From the NCBI RefSeq assembly GCF_002896965.1, contig NZ_LYMM01000050.1, forward strand, positions 1-38,645: a stretch of 38,645 nucleotides of DNA, in the 5' to 3' direction. Shown here one piece after another: positions 1 through 8,644 of this stretch. The translations under genes were made by a program, and so were the position numbers. Position 1 is the first letter of the stretch, and each line of letters opens with the position of its first letter. This DNA is from Novosphingobium guangzhouense. Lineage in GTDB: Bacteria; Pseudomonadota; Alphaproteobacteria; Sphingomonadales; Sphingomonadaceae. The notes under the pieces were generated by a model that saw only the letters and a program-made list of their open reading frames with translations, was not told where the DNA came from and did not search any database.

Positions 1-752
1 TGCGGGCGCGCGAAGCCCACCGCAAGGAAGAACGGCTGCGCGCCGCCCTTGAGCGCATCGAGGCGACCGATGGCATAGTCCGCCGTGCGTCCGTCCGCAT
101 AGGCGTCGTCGGGCACGTCGGGGTCTTCCCAGGCGACGCCCTTGGGCAACGTGCGCGAGAATTCCCAGACGTCCTCGTGCGGCAGTTCGAACTCGTTGAA
201 CAACGCCTCCTCGCGCGTGTGGCCCACCGCCAGCGCCTCGGGCGAGACGTATTCGATGACGTGGTCCTTGTGCGGCGGGACGGAGAAGCTCTGCGGGTCG
301 CCCACGGTGCCGTGGCCGATGTGGAAGACCTTGCCCATGCTTTCCGCGCGGTAGCCCGCCTTCATGAAATACTGCGGCAGCGTCACCGTGTTCGGCATGA
401 AGTCGCGCAGGTTCATGCCGAAATCGTAGATGCCCGAGGACGTCGAACGCGCCCCGCTCATCAGGTTGAGGCGGCTGGGCGCGCAGACCGCCTGGTTGGC
501 ATAGGCAAGGTCGAACCGCGTGCCGCGCGCGATAAGGCGGTCGATGTTGGGCGTGATCGCGGTCGGATCGCCGTAGCCGTGGATCGCGGGCTTGAGGTCG
601 TCGATCAGGATGAAGAGGATGTTGGGGCGAGCCGCCGCCTGTGACTGCGATGCGGCCGGAGCCTCCTTCGCGAAAGCCTGCGGCGCGCCGGTCAGCATCG
701 TGAATGCCAGCAACGAGGTGACGGCGCGGCGCGTTCTTCTGCCAAGGTTCAT
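1..752 (-). CDS. Sulfatase, S1_7 (iduronate-2-sulfatase-like), C-terminus outside window
   Basis: This is the N-terminal ~250 residues of a secreted sulfatase; the rest lies left of base 1. It probably removes O-sulfate from a sulfated glycan in the periplasm. Residues 1-28 form a Sec-type signal peptide (basic n-region, then hydrophobic core). The metal-binding Asp pair is at D51-D52. The active-site motif C90-A-P-S-R follows, with Cys90 the residue expected to become formylglycine. The stretch around QAVCAPSR and the later MGKVFHIGHG segment closely resemble human iduronate-2-sulfatase, which points to subfamily S1_7. The start at 752 is chosen because a GGGA element sits 6 nt upstream; an in-frame ATG at 758 would leave no spacing. 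It lies 47 bp downstream of the TonB receptor gene and is probably co-transcribed with it. Family call is firm; substrate unknown. Confidence 0.93.
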   Translation of the reverse strand, partial: MNLGRRTRRAVTSLLAFTMLTGAPQAFAKEAPAASQSQAAARPNILFILIDDLKPAIHGYGDPTAITPNIDRLIARGTRFDLAYANQAVCAPSRLNLMSGARSTSSGIYDFGMNLRDFMPNTVTLPQYFMKAGYRAESMGKVFHIGHGTVGDPQSFSVPPHKDHVIEYVSPEALAVGHTREEALFNEFELPHEDVWEFSRTLPKGVAWEDPDVPDDAYADGRTADYAIGRLDALKGGAQPFFLAVGFARP

Positions 753-799
753 GCGCATTCCCTTTCGTATTTCATCCCGTCGACGACCCGTGGCCGCCC

Positions 800-3613
800 T
801 TACAGCTTGCCCCGCACGCCGAACACGAAGCGGCGGTCCGCGGCGCGGTACTGCCCGATCGGGCCGTCCGCGAAGATGGCGCGCCCGATGCTCGGCTCGT
901 TGGTCAGGTTGATCGCGGAGAACGTGACGGCGAACCGGTCGTTCACGTCGTAAGAGACGCTGGCGTTCACCTGTGCGCGGTCGTCCTGATACCACGGCAG
1001 GTTGTTGCTGAGGTCGGTCGCCTCGGTCCGCAGGAACGGATCGCGCTTCGTATAGCGCACGCGCACGTTCAGGCCGTATTTTTCGTAGAACAGCGTGATG
1101 TTGTAGTTGTTCTTCGAAAGGTCGCGCAGGGGCAGGGGAAGCACCGCCGCCGTGCCGCCACCCGCCACGATGCCGGGCACCGTGAAGGTCGCGTCGCGCT
1201 TGCCGTCCTGATAGGTGTAGTTGGCGATGACGCCGAACCCGTCGAGGAAGCCCGGCAGGTAGGTGAAGCTGTGCTGGAAGGCCACTTCGAGGCCCTTCAG
1301 CGTCGCGCCGCCCGCGTTCTGCGGCTGGTTCACGCCCACGCACTTGCCGACGTTGCCGGTCAGGTCCACCGCCACCGGGTTGAAGATGCCGGTGGCGCAG
1401 TTGCTGGGATCGAAGGGGCCACGGGCAGGGTCGATGAGCGTGGGCGAAATCGCCACGGTCGTTACGAGGTCATGGTACTTCTTGTAGAAGCCGCCGATCG
1501 ACAGGATCGAATTGCGGTCGAAGTACCATTCCACCGCCGCATCGAACTGATCCACGGTCTGCGGCTTCAGTTCGGGATTGCCGGTGCCGACATAGACGTC
1601 GCCCACCAGCGGGAAGTTCACCGAAGGCGAAAGCTGCGCGAAGTCGGGGCGACGCATGGACCGGCCGTAAGATGCGCGCACGATGACCTTGTCCATCGGC
1701 TCGATGGAGAGCATCGCGCTCGGCAGCCAGTACTTGTAATTCTTCCTGTCGACGATCTGCGAGATCACGCCGCTGGAGATCGCATTGCCGATGGTGGTCT
1801 GGTCGGTGCTGACCCAGCGCACGCCTGCATTGCCACGTACCGCCATGCCCGCGATCTCGGTATCGAGGTTCGCCTTGGCATAGAGCGCGACGGTCTTTTC
1901 TTTCACCCGGAAGCTGGCGGCGTAATCCTGCGGTGCGACTGGCAGCAGGCCGAACGCCTGACGCGCTGCGGTCGGATCCTGCGTCACCGACGCCGGCACG
2001 ACGAAGCCGCCGATATACTGGTATCGGGTGTCGGCGAATACGTCGTTCTGCGCGATGTCGAACAGCTCAGGGCGCTGCGCGGCGCTGAAGCCGGGGAACG
2101 TGCGCGAAGCCTGGGTGAAGCGGTCACGCTTCGAATTCGATTGGTTAAGGCGGGTGCCGAACTCGATCGAGCGCAGCGGACCAAGGTCCGCATCCCACTT
2201 CAGGTCGAGGCGCTGGGCGTTCTCGATGTTGCGGAACCGCGTCTCGTTGTCGCGCGCGATGAACGCGCTCCAGTAGGCGGGGTTCGCCTTGTTGGCCCAC
2301 AGCGGGCTCGACGGATCGGGCGCGAAGTAGAGCAGGTCGTCGGTCATCTCCAGGATCACCGGCGGGCTGATCTTGCCGCGTTCGTTGTTGAAGTTGGGGC
2401 CGGTCGGGTCGCTGTACTGCGACACCATCTCGAAGCCCGCCTCGTCGCTGGTGGACCCGGCGCGGCTGGCCTCGAACTTCACGTTGAGCGCACCCTTGGT
2501 CCATTCGCCGCCGACGGCCGCGATGTAGCTTTCGGTGAAGCGGCTGGGGCTGCTGTTGCGCGAACGCAGGCGGGTGTCACCTACGAGGCCGCTGGTCATC
2601 AGGCTGTAGTCGAACCCGCCCGAACTCATCGGGTCGATCTGCGCCTGCGAGAGATAGGGCAGTTCCGAGATGTCGCTGGGCTGGTGAAAGAAGACGCCGT
2701 ATTCCGCGCCCGTCACCGACTGGTCGATGTACGTGCCGTCGACGAAGAGCTTGAGTTCGGGAGATGCCTGCCACTCGATCGAGCCGGTGAACGACTTGTT
2801 CTCGCGGTCGCGTACGGTGTTGAACTGCTGCGCATAGTTGGGGCGCAGGTACGGATCGCTGGTGCCGTCGCCGTCCAGATCCACCGTGGTGCGCGCGGCG
2901 TAGCGCACGTTCAGCGCATCCTCGCGCACGGTCTGCTTGCTGTAGCCGGCGGACAATACTACGCCGATCTCGCCGATGCCGGTGTCGAAGCTCTTGCCGA
3001 AGACGGCGGAGATGCGCGGGTTGTAGCTTTCGGAATACTCGGCATATTCCATATCGGTGCGGATCGAGGCGATCGGCGCCTTGAGGCCGAGGCCCTTGTA
3101 GGTGCGCAGGTCGACGATGCCGCCCACCGAACCTTCAAGCTGGTCCGCCGTCGCCACCTTGGTCACCGCGACCGAGGCGATAAGTTCGGCCGGAACGTCG
3201 CCGAAGCTGATGCCGCCGCGGCTGTCGCCCGAGGGCGTCGTGGCGCGGCCGTTGATGAGCACAAGGTTCTGCGACGAGCCGCGGATCGAGACGTTGCTGC
3301 CCACGCCCTGCGCGCGGTCGATCTGGATGCCGGAGATGTTCTCCAGCACTTCGGCAAGGTTCTGGTCGGGCAGTTTGCCCACATCATCGGCGTTGATGAC
3401 GTCGACGATGTTCACGGTGTTGCGCTTTTCGCCCAGGGCGTTCGCCAGCGAGGCGCGAATACCGGTTACGACGATGTCCTGGCCCGCCTCGGGCTCCGCC
3501 AGTGTCGTCTCGGTGCCGTTCTGTACATCCTGCGCGCACGCCATACCGGCATTGAGCGCGGCAAAACCGGCTCCGAGCATGAGGATGCGACGAGCGCCCC
3601 TGGAATTCAGCAT
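800..3613 (-). CDS. TonB-dependent receptor (TonB-Xanth-Caul type)
   Basis: Outer-membrane receptor of 937 residues that should import oligosaccharides using TonB energy. A signal peptide ends near the A-C-A-Q-D sequence at about residue 28. It is followed by a TonB-box-like D-I-V-V-T-G, a plug domain (VGKLPDQNLAEVLENISG, then the R-G-S-S-Q-N-L-V-L-I-N-G-R core) and a long beta-barrel ending in alternating aromatic/hydrophobic residues (F-V-F-G-V-R-G-K-L). The reading frame is open to 3712, but the ATG at 3613 is preferred: a GGGGGAAG ribosome site lies 5 nt upstream and the signal peptide begins there. No SusD-like gene accompanies it, as is usual in Proteobacteria. The ~200 bp upstream, after the GH43 gene, hold an AT-rich palindrome, so this gene may have its own promoter. 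Ligand specificity is inferred only from the neighbouring sulfatases and hydrolases. Confidence 0.94.
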   Translation of the reverse strand: MLNSRGARRILMLGAGFAALNAGMACAQDVQNGTETTLAEPEAGQDIVVTGIRASLANALGEKRNTVNIVDVINADDVGKLPDQNLAEVLENISGIQIDRAQGVGSNVSIRGSSQNLVLINGRATTPSGDSRGGISFGDVPAELIASVAVTKVATADQLEGSVGGIVDLRTYKGLGLKAPIASIRTDMEYAEYSESYNPRISAVFGKSFDTGIGEIGVVLSAGYSKQTVREDALNVRYAARTTVDLDGDGTSDPYLRPNYAQQFNTVRDRENKSFTGSIEWQASPELKLFVDGTYIDQSVTGAEYGVFFHQPSDISELPYLSQAQIDPMSSGGFDYSLMTSGLVGDTRLRSRNSSPSRFTESYIAAVGGEWTKGALNVKFEASRAGSTSDEAGFEMVSQYSDPTGPNFNNERGKISPPVILEMTDDLLYFAPDPSSPLWANKANPAYWSAFIARDNETRFRNIENAQRLDLKWDADLGPLRSIEFGTRLNQSNSKRDRFTQASRTFPGFSAAQRPELFDIAQNDVFADTRYQYIGGFVVPASVTQDPTAARQAFGLLPVAPQDYAASFRVKEKTVALYAKANLDTEIAGMAVRGNAGVRWVSTDQTTIGNAISSGVISQIVDRKNYKYWLPSAMLSIEPMDKVIVRASYGRSMRRPDFAQLSPSVNFPLVGDVYVGTGNPELKPQTVDQFDAAVEWYFDRNSILSIGGFYKKYHDLVTTVAISPTLIDPARGPFDPSNCATGIFNPVAVDLTGNVGKCVGVNQPQNAGGATLKGLEVAFQHSFTYLPGFLDGFGVIANYTYQDGKRDATFTVPGIVAGGGTAAVLPLPLRDLSKNNYNITLFYEKYGLNVRVRYTKRDPFLRTEATDLSNNLPWYQDDRAQVNASVSYDVNDRFAVTFSAINLTNEPSIGRAIFADGPIGQYRAADRRFVFGVRGKL

Positions 3614-3730
3614 CGAACTTCCCCCATTTCCGACACCGGGATGCGGCGGTCGGTGAATGCCGGCCACTCCCGTTGTCGGGTTGTGGCGCAGCCGTTGCGG
3701 CCTGATAGGCAACGAAAAGAACGGGCCTCA

Positions 3731-3751
3731 AGTATTAATATTATAAATACT
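3731..3751 (-). promoter_or_regulatory. AT-rich inverted repeat upstream of TonB receptor
   Basis: A 21-bp element with perfect 6-bp arms, AGTATT and AATACT, around a 9-bp AT-only spacer, in otherwise GC-rich DNA. It begins 118 bp upstream of the receptor start at 3613. Read toward the gene it contains TATTTATA (3749-3742), an 8-mer also found at 8512-8505 and 16411-16418. It could be an operator or the core of a promoter; no regulator gene in the window identifies the binder. Confidence 0.45.
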
Positions 3752-3814
3752 AACCTTTGAGCGCACGCTTCCGATCCTGGCCTAAAAGTAAGGCTTTTCC
3801 GACATATTGGCCTG

Positions 3815-5701
3815 TCACTTACCGCTGGCTTCGAGGCGCGGAACGCCGATCGCTTCCGGATCGCCGATGTCGATGGGCACGAGACCGAAGTGCATCCGCC
3901 ACGGGGCGGTCACGTCGTTTCCGAACATGGTGTACCAATACCGGCCCTCCTTGTCCCTGAACGGCGTCCCGTGCCCGCCATGCGGCGCCCCGATCCGGCG
4001 CTGGCTGTACGGCCCCATCAGGGTCTTCGAGGACGCATACATCATGTCGTAAGTGCCGTCCGTACGCAGCGGCCCGTTCCACTCCGCGCCGGTGAGGAAA
4101 TAGACGCCGCCGACCTTGATGAGTGCATTGCCTTCGTAGCCCACCGCGTCGCCATCCACGTCCACCAGCTTGCGCACCGGTCCGTCGAAGCCGCCGCGCG
4201 CGGCGTTGAGTTTGCCGATCCTGCCCCCGCCCCAGAGCAGGTAGAAGCCGTCCTCATCCTCGAACGGGAAGCCGTCAATTCCTTCGACGAGAAAGCTCTT
4301 CGCAGTGTTCGCATAGGGCCCTTCCGGCTTTCCGCTGGTCGAGCGGTAGAGCCAGGTCTTGCCGCCGACGCCGCGTTCCATGACGGAAAAGGCGAGGTAA
4401 TAGGTCTTGTCGCGCGCGCTCCAGTGGATTTCCGGCGCCCAAAGTTCGGCGACATGGTCCTTGAAATCGTAACCCATGCCTTCCCAGTGGAAGACGAAAC
4501 CTATGTCTTCCCAGTGCTCCAGATCGGCAGAACGCCACAGTTTCACGCCGCCGTCCGGGCGCTGCTTGCCGAAGCCGCCGAGCGTGCCCGCCAGGTAGTA
4601 ATTGCCGTCGCCGCCCAGCGTGACCGATGGGTCGCGGATTGTCTCGCTGGTGACCAGCGGATGGCGGGAGGCGACTGCGCTGTCTTCCGTGATGACGGAG
4701 GCGGCCTGCCGCAGCCGGCCGTCAGGTGCACGTTCCAGCGGGAGGAGCCCGACCTGCTCGCAGAACAAGGCAAAATCATCCTCGCAGCGCGGGTTGTAGA
4801 CCGTAGCCAGCGTGCCGTCATCGAGGCGGAAGATCGAGGGTTTCCCGGCATGAGGCGCGACCAGCATCCGCATCGAGAATGGGCCGTAAGGCGTCGGTCC
4901 TTCGGCGACGAACACGTCTTCGGTCGCGGTGCGCAGGCGGCCGGTGACTTCGCTGGCGGCAAGCAGGTAGCGGTCGTCATCGCGCAGCATCATCGCCCCG
5001 CGCCGACCCACCCGCGTGCGCACCGGCCAGTCCTTTCCGACCGGCGGATGCTTGGCGAACAACGCCTGATCGGGTTTGAGGAAGCGAGGCGTCTCCGCAA
5101 GCCCGGCATATCCCGGCGCGAGCTTCACGATCATGCCGCCACCCCACAGGAGGTAGCCGGTGCCGTCCTGGTCGATGAACAGCGATACGTCCTCGGCCCC
5201 GTCGACGAGGCAGGGAGAAGCAGTGAACGCACCCTGCGGACTGGCCGCCGATCCTGTCGCTATGCGAGCGCAGCCGCTCTTGTCGGCGAAGGCCAGGTAG
5301 AGCCGGTCTTTCGCCACGGTGACGGACGGGGCGATATAGCGCTCGGCAACGTCGCCGGGAACTATGCCGGGGCCGGTGATCCGGGCGGGGCCAAGGTTCT
5401 TCCAGTTCCTGCCGTCCGGGGAGGTCCACAGTTCGACGCCATGCCGATCGCCGTTGCGCAAGGTCGTGCCGGTCAGGATCCAGCCGCCGCCCGGCAGCCG
5501 CGCCATCGAGGCATCGCCGATGGAGCGCGCGTCGAACACGGTCTTGACCGGCTTTGCGTCGGCGGCGGGCATGACCGCAGCGTTGCGGTCCATGGAAGGA
5601 TGGTCGAGGAAGATGTCATCCGCGACCTTGGCCGGGACAGCGGCGAAAGCGAGGGTCGGAACGATCAGGGCGGCGACGCCGCTGAGCAGGGTCTTCTGCA
5701 A
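3815..5701 (-). CDS. Secreted tandem GH43-type glycoside hydrolase
   Basis: A 628-residue secreted protein built of two GH43-like five-bladed propellers, expected to release terminal pentose or galactose residues from oligosaccharides in the periplasm. Residues 1-20 are a signal peptide. The C-terminal propeller has the full catalytic set: base D357 in I-R-D-P-S-V, pKa-modulating Asp at about 476 before the E-D-G-F-Y-L-L-W-G-G-G blade, and acid E523 in G-Y-E-G-N-A-L. The N-terminal propeller aligns blade for blade (D63; D171 before D-G-T-G-Y-L-L-W-G-G-G), but Arg234 replaces the acid Glu. The start is a TTG at 5701: AAGGA lies 8 nt upstream, the signal peptide begins here, and it sits 4 nt past the stop codon of the preceding gene, which suggests translational coupling. 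The exact GH43 subfamily and linkage cannot be read from the sequence. Confidence 0.88.
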   Translation of the reverse strand: MQKTLLSGVAALIVPTLAFAAVPAKVADDIFLDHPSMDRNAAVMPAADAKPVKTVFDARSIGDASMARLPGGGWILTGTTLRNGDRHGVELWTSPDGRNWKNLGPARITGPGIVPGDVAERYIAPSVTVAKDRLYLAFADKSGCARIATGSAASPQGAFTASPCLVDGAEDVSLFIDQDGTGYLLWGGGMIVKLAPGYAGLAETPRFLKPDQALFAKHPPVGKDWPVRTRVGRRGAMMLRDDDRYLLAASEVTGRLRTATEDVFVAEGPTPYGPFSMRMLVAPHAGKPSIFRLDDGTLATVYNPRCEDDFALFCEQVGLLPLERAPDGRLRQAASVITEDSAVASRHPLVTSETIRDPSVTLGGDGNYYLAGTLGGFGKQRPDGGVKLWRSADLEHWEDIGFVFHWEGMGYDFKDHVAELWAPEIHWSARDKTYYLAFSVMERGVGGKTWLYRSTSGKPEGPYANTAKSFLVEGIDGFPFEDEDGFYLLWGGGRIGKLNAARGGFDGPVRKLVDVDGDAVGYEGNALIKVGGVYFLTGAEWNGPLRTDGTYDMMYASSKTLMGPYSQRRIGAPHGGHGTPFRDKEGRYWYTMFGNDVTAPWRMHFGLVPIDIGDPEAIGVPRLEASGK

Positions 5702-5705
5702 CGTG

Positions 5706-6842
5706 TCAGTCCTTCTGTTCGGCGATGAAATCGTCGATCCATGCATAGTTGGGCGCGGCGCCTCCATCCGTGTCGGGCTGGATGGTCCGTCCCGCGAAGA
5801 CGCTGTTGAGCAGCCAGGGCGTCTTGTTCGGTCCCCATTCGGCGGACATCGAACGTCCCTGCTTGAACCCGTAGGTGGCGACGGCCAGCCGTCCGGTGTC
5901 GCGGAAGATTTTCATCTGGTTGCGGATGTAGTGCCTGCGCGTCTCGAACCATGGGCTGAGGCGCAGGAAGTCATCCCACTGCGCCTTGGGGAACGGCGCC
6001 TTCAGCGCGGCCGCGATGACCTGCCAGTTTTGCGTGCCTGCGGGCAGGTTGTACTGCGTGGCATAGGCAGGAGACACAGCCTGTTTCATCTGTTTCTTCC
6101 ACCACCAGACGAGCGAAAATTCGGTAACGGTGAACTTCTGATCTGGCCGCATTCGCGGGAGGATGTAGTCGAGGAAGGCGCGCGAATCCGCGATATCATC
6201 GATGTGCGGATGGATGTTGACGCCGTCGAGTTCCGGCGTCGCCTTGACGAAGGCAAGCCAGCGCTCGGTCGTGGGGGTGCGCCAGTCCGGCTTTTCGAGC
6301 TGGTTGAGCGCCCCCATGTACAGGCGCGTCCTGCAACGAGTGCCGCAATGATCGCGTCGCCGGTCGATGACTCGTCTTGCGATCGCCTCGTAGAAGACGT
6401 TGAAGTCCTCGTCCCAGTCTTCGCGGCGGCTTTCGATGAAAGGCTCGTTGCCGATGACGAGGATGTCGACCTTGCCCATCACCAGCGGAAGCACGGCATC
6501 GACACGCGCCAGTTCCCGAGCCATCGCCGGGGAGCCGGGTCTGGGGAAATCCTTGCGATTGTACGGGAACTTGAGCGTCAGCATGGTATGATAGCCGCGC
6601 TGCCCGACCTCAAGAATAGTTCGCACGGCGCCATGCTGCGCGGCGCCTGCATCGACCTGCGGCATCGGCAGGAAGATACGCACCCAACGCGTATGCGCCC
6701 TTTCGAGATCGCGATAGTCCACGTCCTCGAAATGCTCGTTGTAGTTGGCGCCCAGCGCCGCCTGTGCATGGACCGTGGAGGGCGCGGCACCCGCCAGAAA
6801 CAGGGCGAGCACGCCCGCACCCGTGTCCTTCAGATATCCCAT
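5706..6842 (-). CDS. Putative clan GH-A-like glycoside hydrolase (GH39-like?)
   Basis: A 378-residue secreted protein that I read as a retaining (beta/alpha)8-barrel glycosidase. The signal peptide ends near V-H-A-Q at residue 27. The two clan GH-A signatures are visible: acid/base E133 in I-G-N-E-P-F at the end of a beta-strand, and likely nucleophile E241 in F-T-V-T-E-F-S. H211 and H213 in N-I-H-P-H-I fit an active-site strand between them. The spacing between the two Glu residues and the short length are compatible with GH39 or GH5-like families, but I do not recognise a close family. The start at 6842 has AAGGGAG 6 nt upstream. It lies between a sulfatase gene (41 bp upstream) and the GH43 gene (4 bp downstream), all co-directional, so it probably acts on the same sulfated oligosaccharide. 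Confidence 0.7.
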   Translation of the reverse strand: MGYLKDTGAGVLALFLAGAAPSTVHAQAALGANYNEHFEDVDYRDLERAHTRWVRIFLPMPQVDAGAAQHGAVRTILEVGQRGYHTMLTLKFPYNRKDFPRPGSPAMARELARVDAVLPLVMGKVDILVIGNEPFIESRREDWDEDFNVFYEAIARRVIDRRRDHCGTRCRTRLYMGALNQLEKPDWRTPTTERWLAFVKATPELDGVNIHPHIDDIADSRAFLDYILPRMRPDQKFTVTEFSLVWWWKKQMKQAVSPAYATQYNLPAGTQNWQVIAAALKAPFPKAQWDDFLRLSPWFETRRHYIRNQMKIFRDTGRLAVATYGFKQGRSMSAEWGPNKTPWLLNSVFAGRTIQPDTDGGAAPNYAWIDDFIAEQKD

Positions 6843-6883
6843 CGTTTGCTCCCTTGAATGTTCATTATCGGCTATCGGCGGGT

Positions 6884-8458
6884 TCAGGGACGGCTGCGTC
6901 CTCCCCGTTCGATCCTGTCGAGCCAGGCCGCCAACTGCGCCGCGCGCCGTGGCTGCGAAGCGGCGAGGTTCCTGGTTTCGCCTGGATCGTCCGCAAGGTT
7001 GTAGAGCTGGTCTTCCGGCCGAGTACCGATGGGGTTGCCATGGAATTGCTGCGGCTTGACGCTGCGGCGGATCAGTTTCCAGTCGCCCGCCCGGATCGCC
7101 AGTATGCGCGAGCCGCTGCTGGAGACGGTAGCGCCGGTCGTCACCATGAGCTTGGTGTCCTCGACCACGTATTCACGCCCCCTGTCGGTCTGGCCGAGAA
7201 GCGGCGCAAGCATGTCGAAGCTGTCGACGGCCGAAGCATGGGGCAGTTGCTGCCCGACAAGCGCCGCAAGCGACGCGATCATGTCGACATGATCGACCAG
7301 TGCGGATGAAACGTGACCCGGGCGAACGTGCCCCGGCCAAGCGGTTATCATCGGAACGCGGGTTCCACCTTCGAGAATGCTGTATTTTCCACTGCTGAAG
7401 GGGCCTGCGGGACGATGCGCTCCGGCGAGTTCCACGGCCCTGTCCTCGTATCCGTCGAAGAGGATCGGGCCGTTGTCGCTGCTGAAGACGACCATCGTGT
7501 CCTTCGCGATGCCAAGCCGGTCTAGGGCGCGCATGACTTCTCCAACCGTCCAGTCGAGTTGGAGGATGGCGTCGCCGCGCGGACCCATGCCTGACTTCCC
7601 GACGAAGCGCGGGTTGGGCGCGCGCGGTACGTGAGGTTCGTTGACGGCGTAGTAGAGAAAGAACGGCGCGGCCCGCTTTGCGGAGATGAAGTCCACCGCC
7701 TTTTCCAGCAGAAGGTCGCTCAGGTTCTCGTCGTTCCACCGCGCGGCCTTGCCGCCCGTCATGTAGCCGATGCGGCTGATACCATTGACGATGGTGTTCG
7801 AATGTTCCGGATCGGCGCCGTAGCGGAGCATTTCGGGATGCTTGGCGCCGGTCGGCTCGTCGCCCATTTTAGCGCCGTAGCTGACCGCGATCGGGTCGTT
7901 CTGGTCGAGATTTGCCACCCGGCGCCCGTCGATGAGCACGGTAGGCACCCGGTCAAGCGTCGCCGGCATGAAAAAGCCATGGTCGAAGCCGATGTCGAGT
8001 GGCCCAGGACCGATCTCTCCATTCCAGTCGACCTTTCCATCGCCGAGGCCAAGGTGCCATTTGCCGACGAAACCGGTGTTGTAGCCGGCCTGTTTCAGCA
8101 TGGCGGGCAGCGTGTAGCGGCCGGGTCGGATGAGCGCGGGTGCATCGCCCGGCAAGATTTGGGTGCCGGAGGCTCGCCACGGATAATCGCCTGTCATCAG
8201 CGCATAGCGGGATGGCGTACACGTAGCGGAAGGCGAGTGGGCGTTTACGAACCGTGTACCCTGTGCCGCCAAGCGATCGATGTTTGGCGTATGGATCGTC
8301 GTTGACCCGTAGCAGCTGAGATCGCCGTATCCGAGATCATCCGCATAGACGACGACGATATTTGGCTTTGCAGCAGTGATCGCGGACATCGCTTTCGATG
8401 CAACAACGGCAGCTGCGCCTGCCAGCAGGAGGCAGCGACGGGTGATCTTTGAGTTCAT
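6884..8458 (-). CDS. Arylsulfatase-type sulfatase with Tat-like signal
   Basis: A 524-residue sulfatase that should hydrolyse sulfate esters on glycan fragments in the periplasm. The N-terminus has a twin-arginine motif (I-T-R-R-C-L-L-L-A-G, residues 5-14) followed by an Ala-rich hydrophobic stretch, so Tat export is plausible. Catalytic features are metal-binding D40-D41, C80-T-P-S-R for formylglycine formation, the V-G-K-W-H-L-G segment (K133, H135), and S-S-D-N-G-P in the second half supplying the distal metal ligands. The opening, D-D-L-G-Y-G-D-L-S-C-Y-G, places it among arylsulfatase A/GALNS-like S1 sulfatases; I cannot fix the subfamily. The ATG at 8458 has only a weak AAAGAAG ribosome site. 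It is the first gene of the minus-strand set and diverges from another sulfatase at 8645. Confidence 0.92.
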   Translation of the reverse strand: MNSKITRRCLLLAGAAAVVASKAMSAITAAKPNIVVVYADDLGYGDLSCYGSTTIHTPNIDRLAAQGTRFVNAHSPSATCTPSRYALMTGDYPWRASGTQILPGDAPALIRPGRYTLPAMLKQAGYNTGFVGKWHLGLGDGKVDWNGEIGPGPLDIGFDHGFFMPATLDRVPTVLIDGRRVANLDQNDPIAVSYGAKMGDEPTGAKHPEMLRYGADPEHSNTIVNGISRIGYMTGGKAARWNDENLSDLLLEKAVDFISAKRAAPFFLYYAVNEPHVPRAPNPRFVGKSGMGPRGDAILQLDWTVGEVMRALDRLGIAKDTMVVFSSDNGPILFDGYEDRAVELAGAHRPAGPFSSGKYSILEGGTRVPMITAWPGHVRPGHVSSALVDHVDMIASLAALVGQQLPHASAVDSFDMLAPLLGQTDRGREYVVEDTKLMVTTGATVSSSGSRILAIRAGDWKLIRRSVKPQQFHGNPIGTRPEDQLYNLADDPGETRNLAASQPRRAAQLAAWLDRIERGGRSRP

Positions 8459-8504
8459 GCTTCTTTAGAAACTCGTGCGGTGGCTTTGCGAATTAACATA
8501 GACC

Positions 8505-8530
8505 TATAAATATGATAAAAAAGTTTGACA
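8505..8530 (-). promoter_or_regulatory. Candidate promoter of the minus-strand operon in the divergent region
   Basis: Read toward the gene at 8458, a TTGTCA hexamer (8530-8525) is followed after 17 nt by TATAGG (8507-8502), a fair sigma-70-like pair. The spacer contains most of TATTTATA (8512-8505), the 8-mer shared with two other control regions of the locus. The divergent intergenic region spans 8459-8644 and must also hold the plus-strand promoter, which I could not place convincingly. Confidence 0.35.
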
Positions 8531-8644
8531 ATACAAATACAGGCATGGCAGCCTTTTGGTGTCGGGCGAGAATGCGCCTTGAACAGAACAAATTTGGGAT
8601 CATGCGCGGCGCCGCGTCGGCATGAGAGTACGAGGACAGCATCC

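Noticed and set aside
1271..3760. Long plus-strand open frame opposite the TonB receptor, with similar long antisense frames opposite the other receptor, GH43 and sulfatase genes
   Set aside because: These arise from strong GC bias at third codon positions of the real genes; translations are Arg/Ala-rich without family motifs, ribosome sites or signal peptides.
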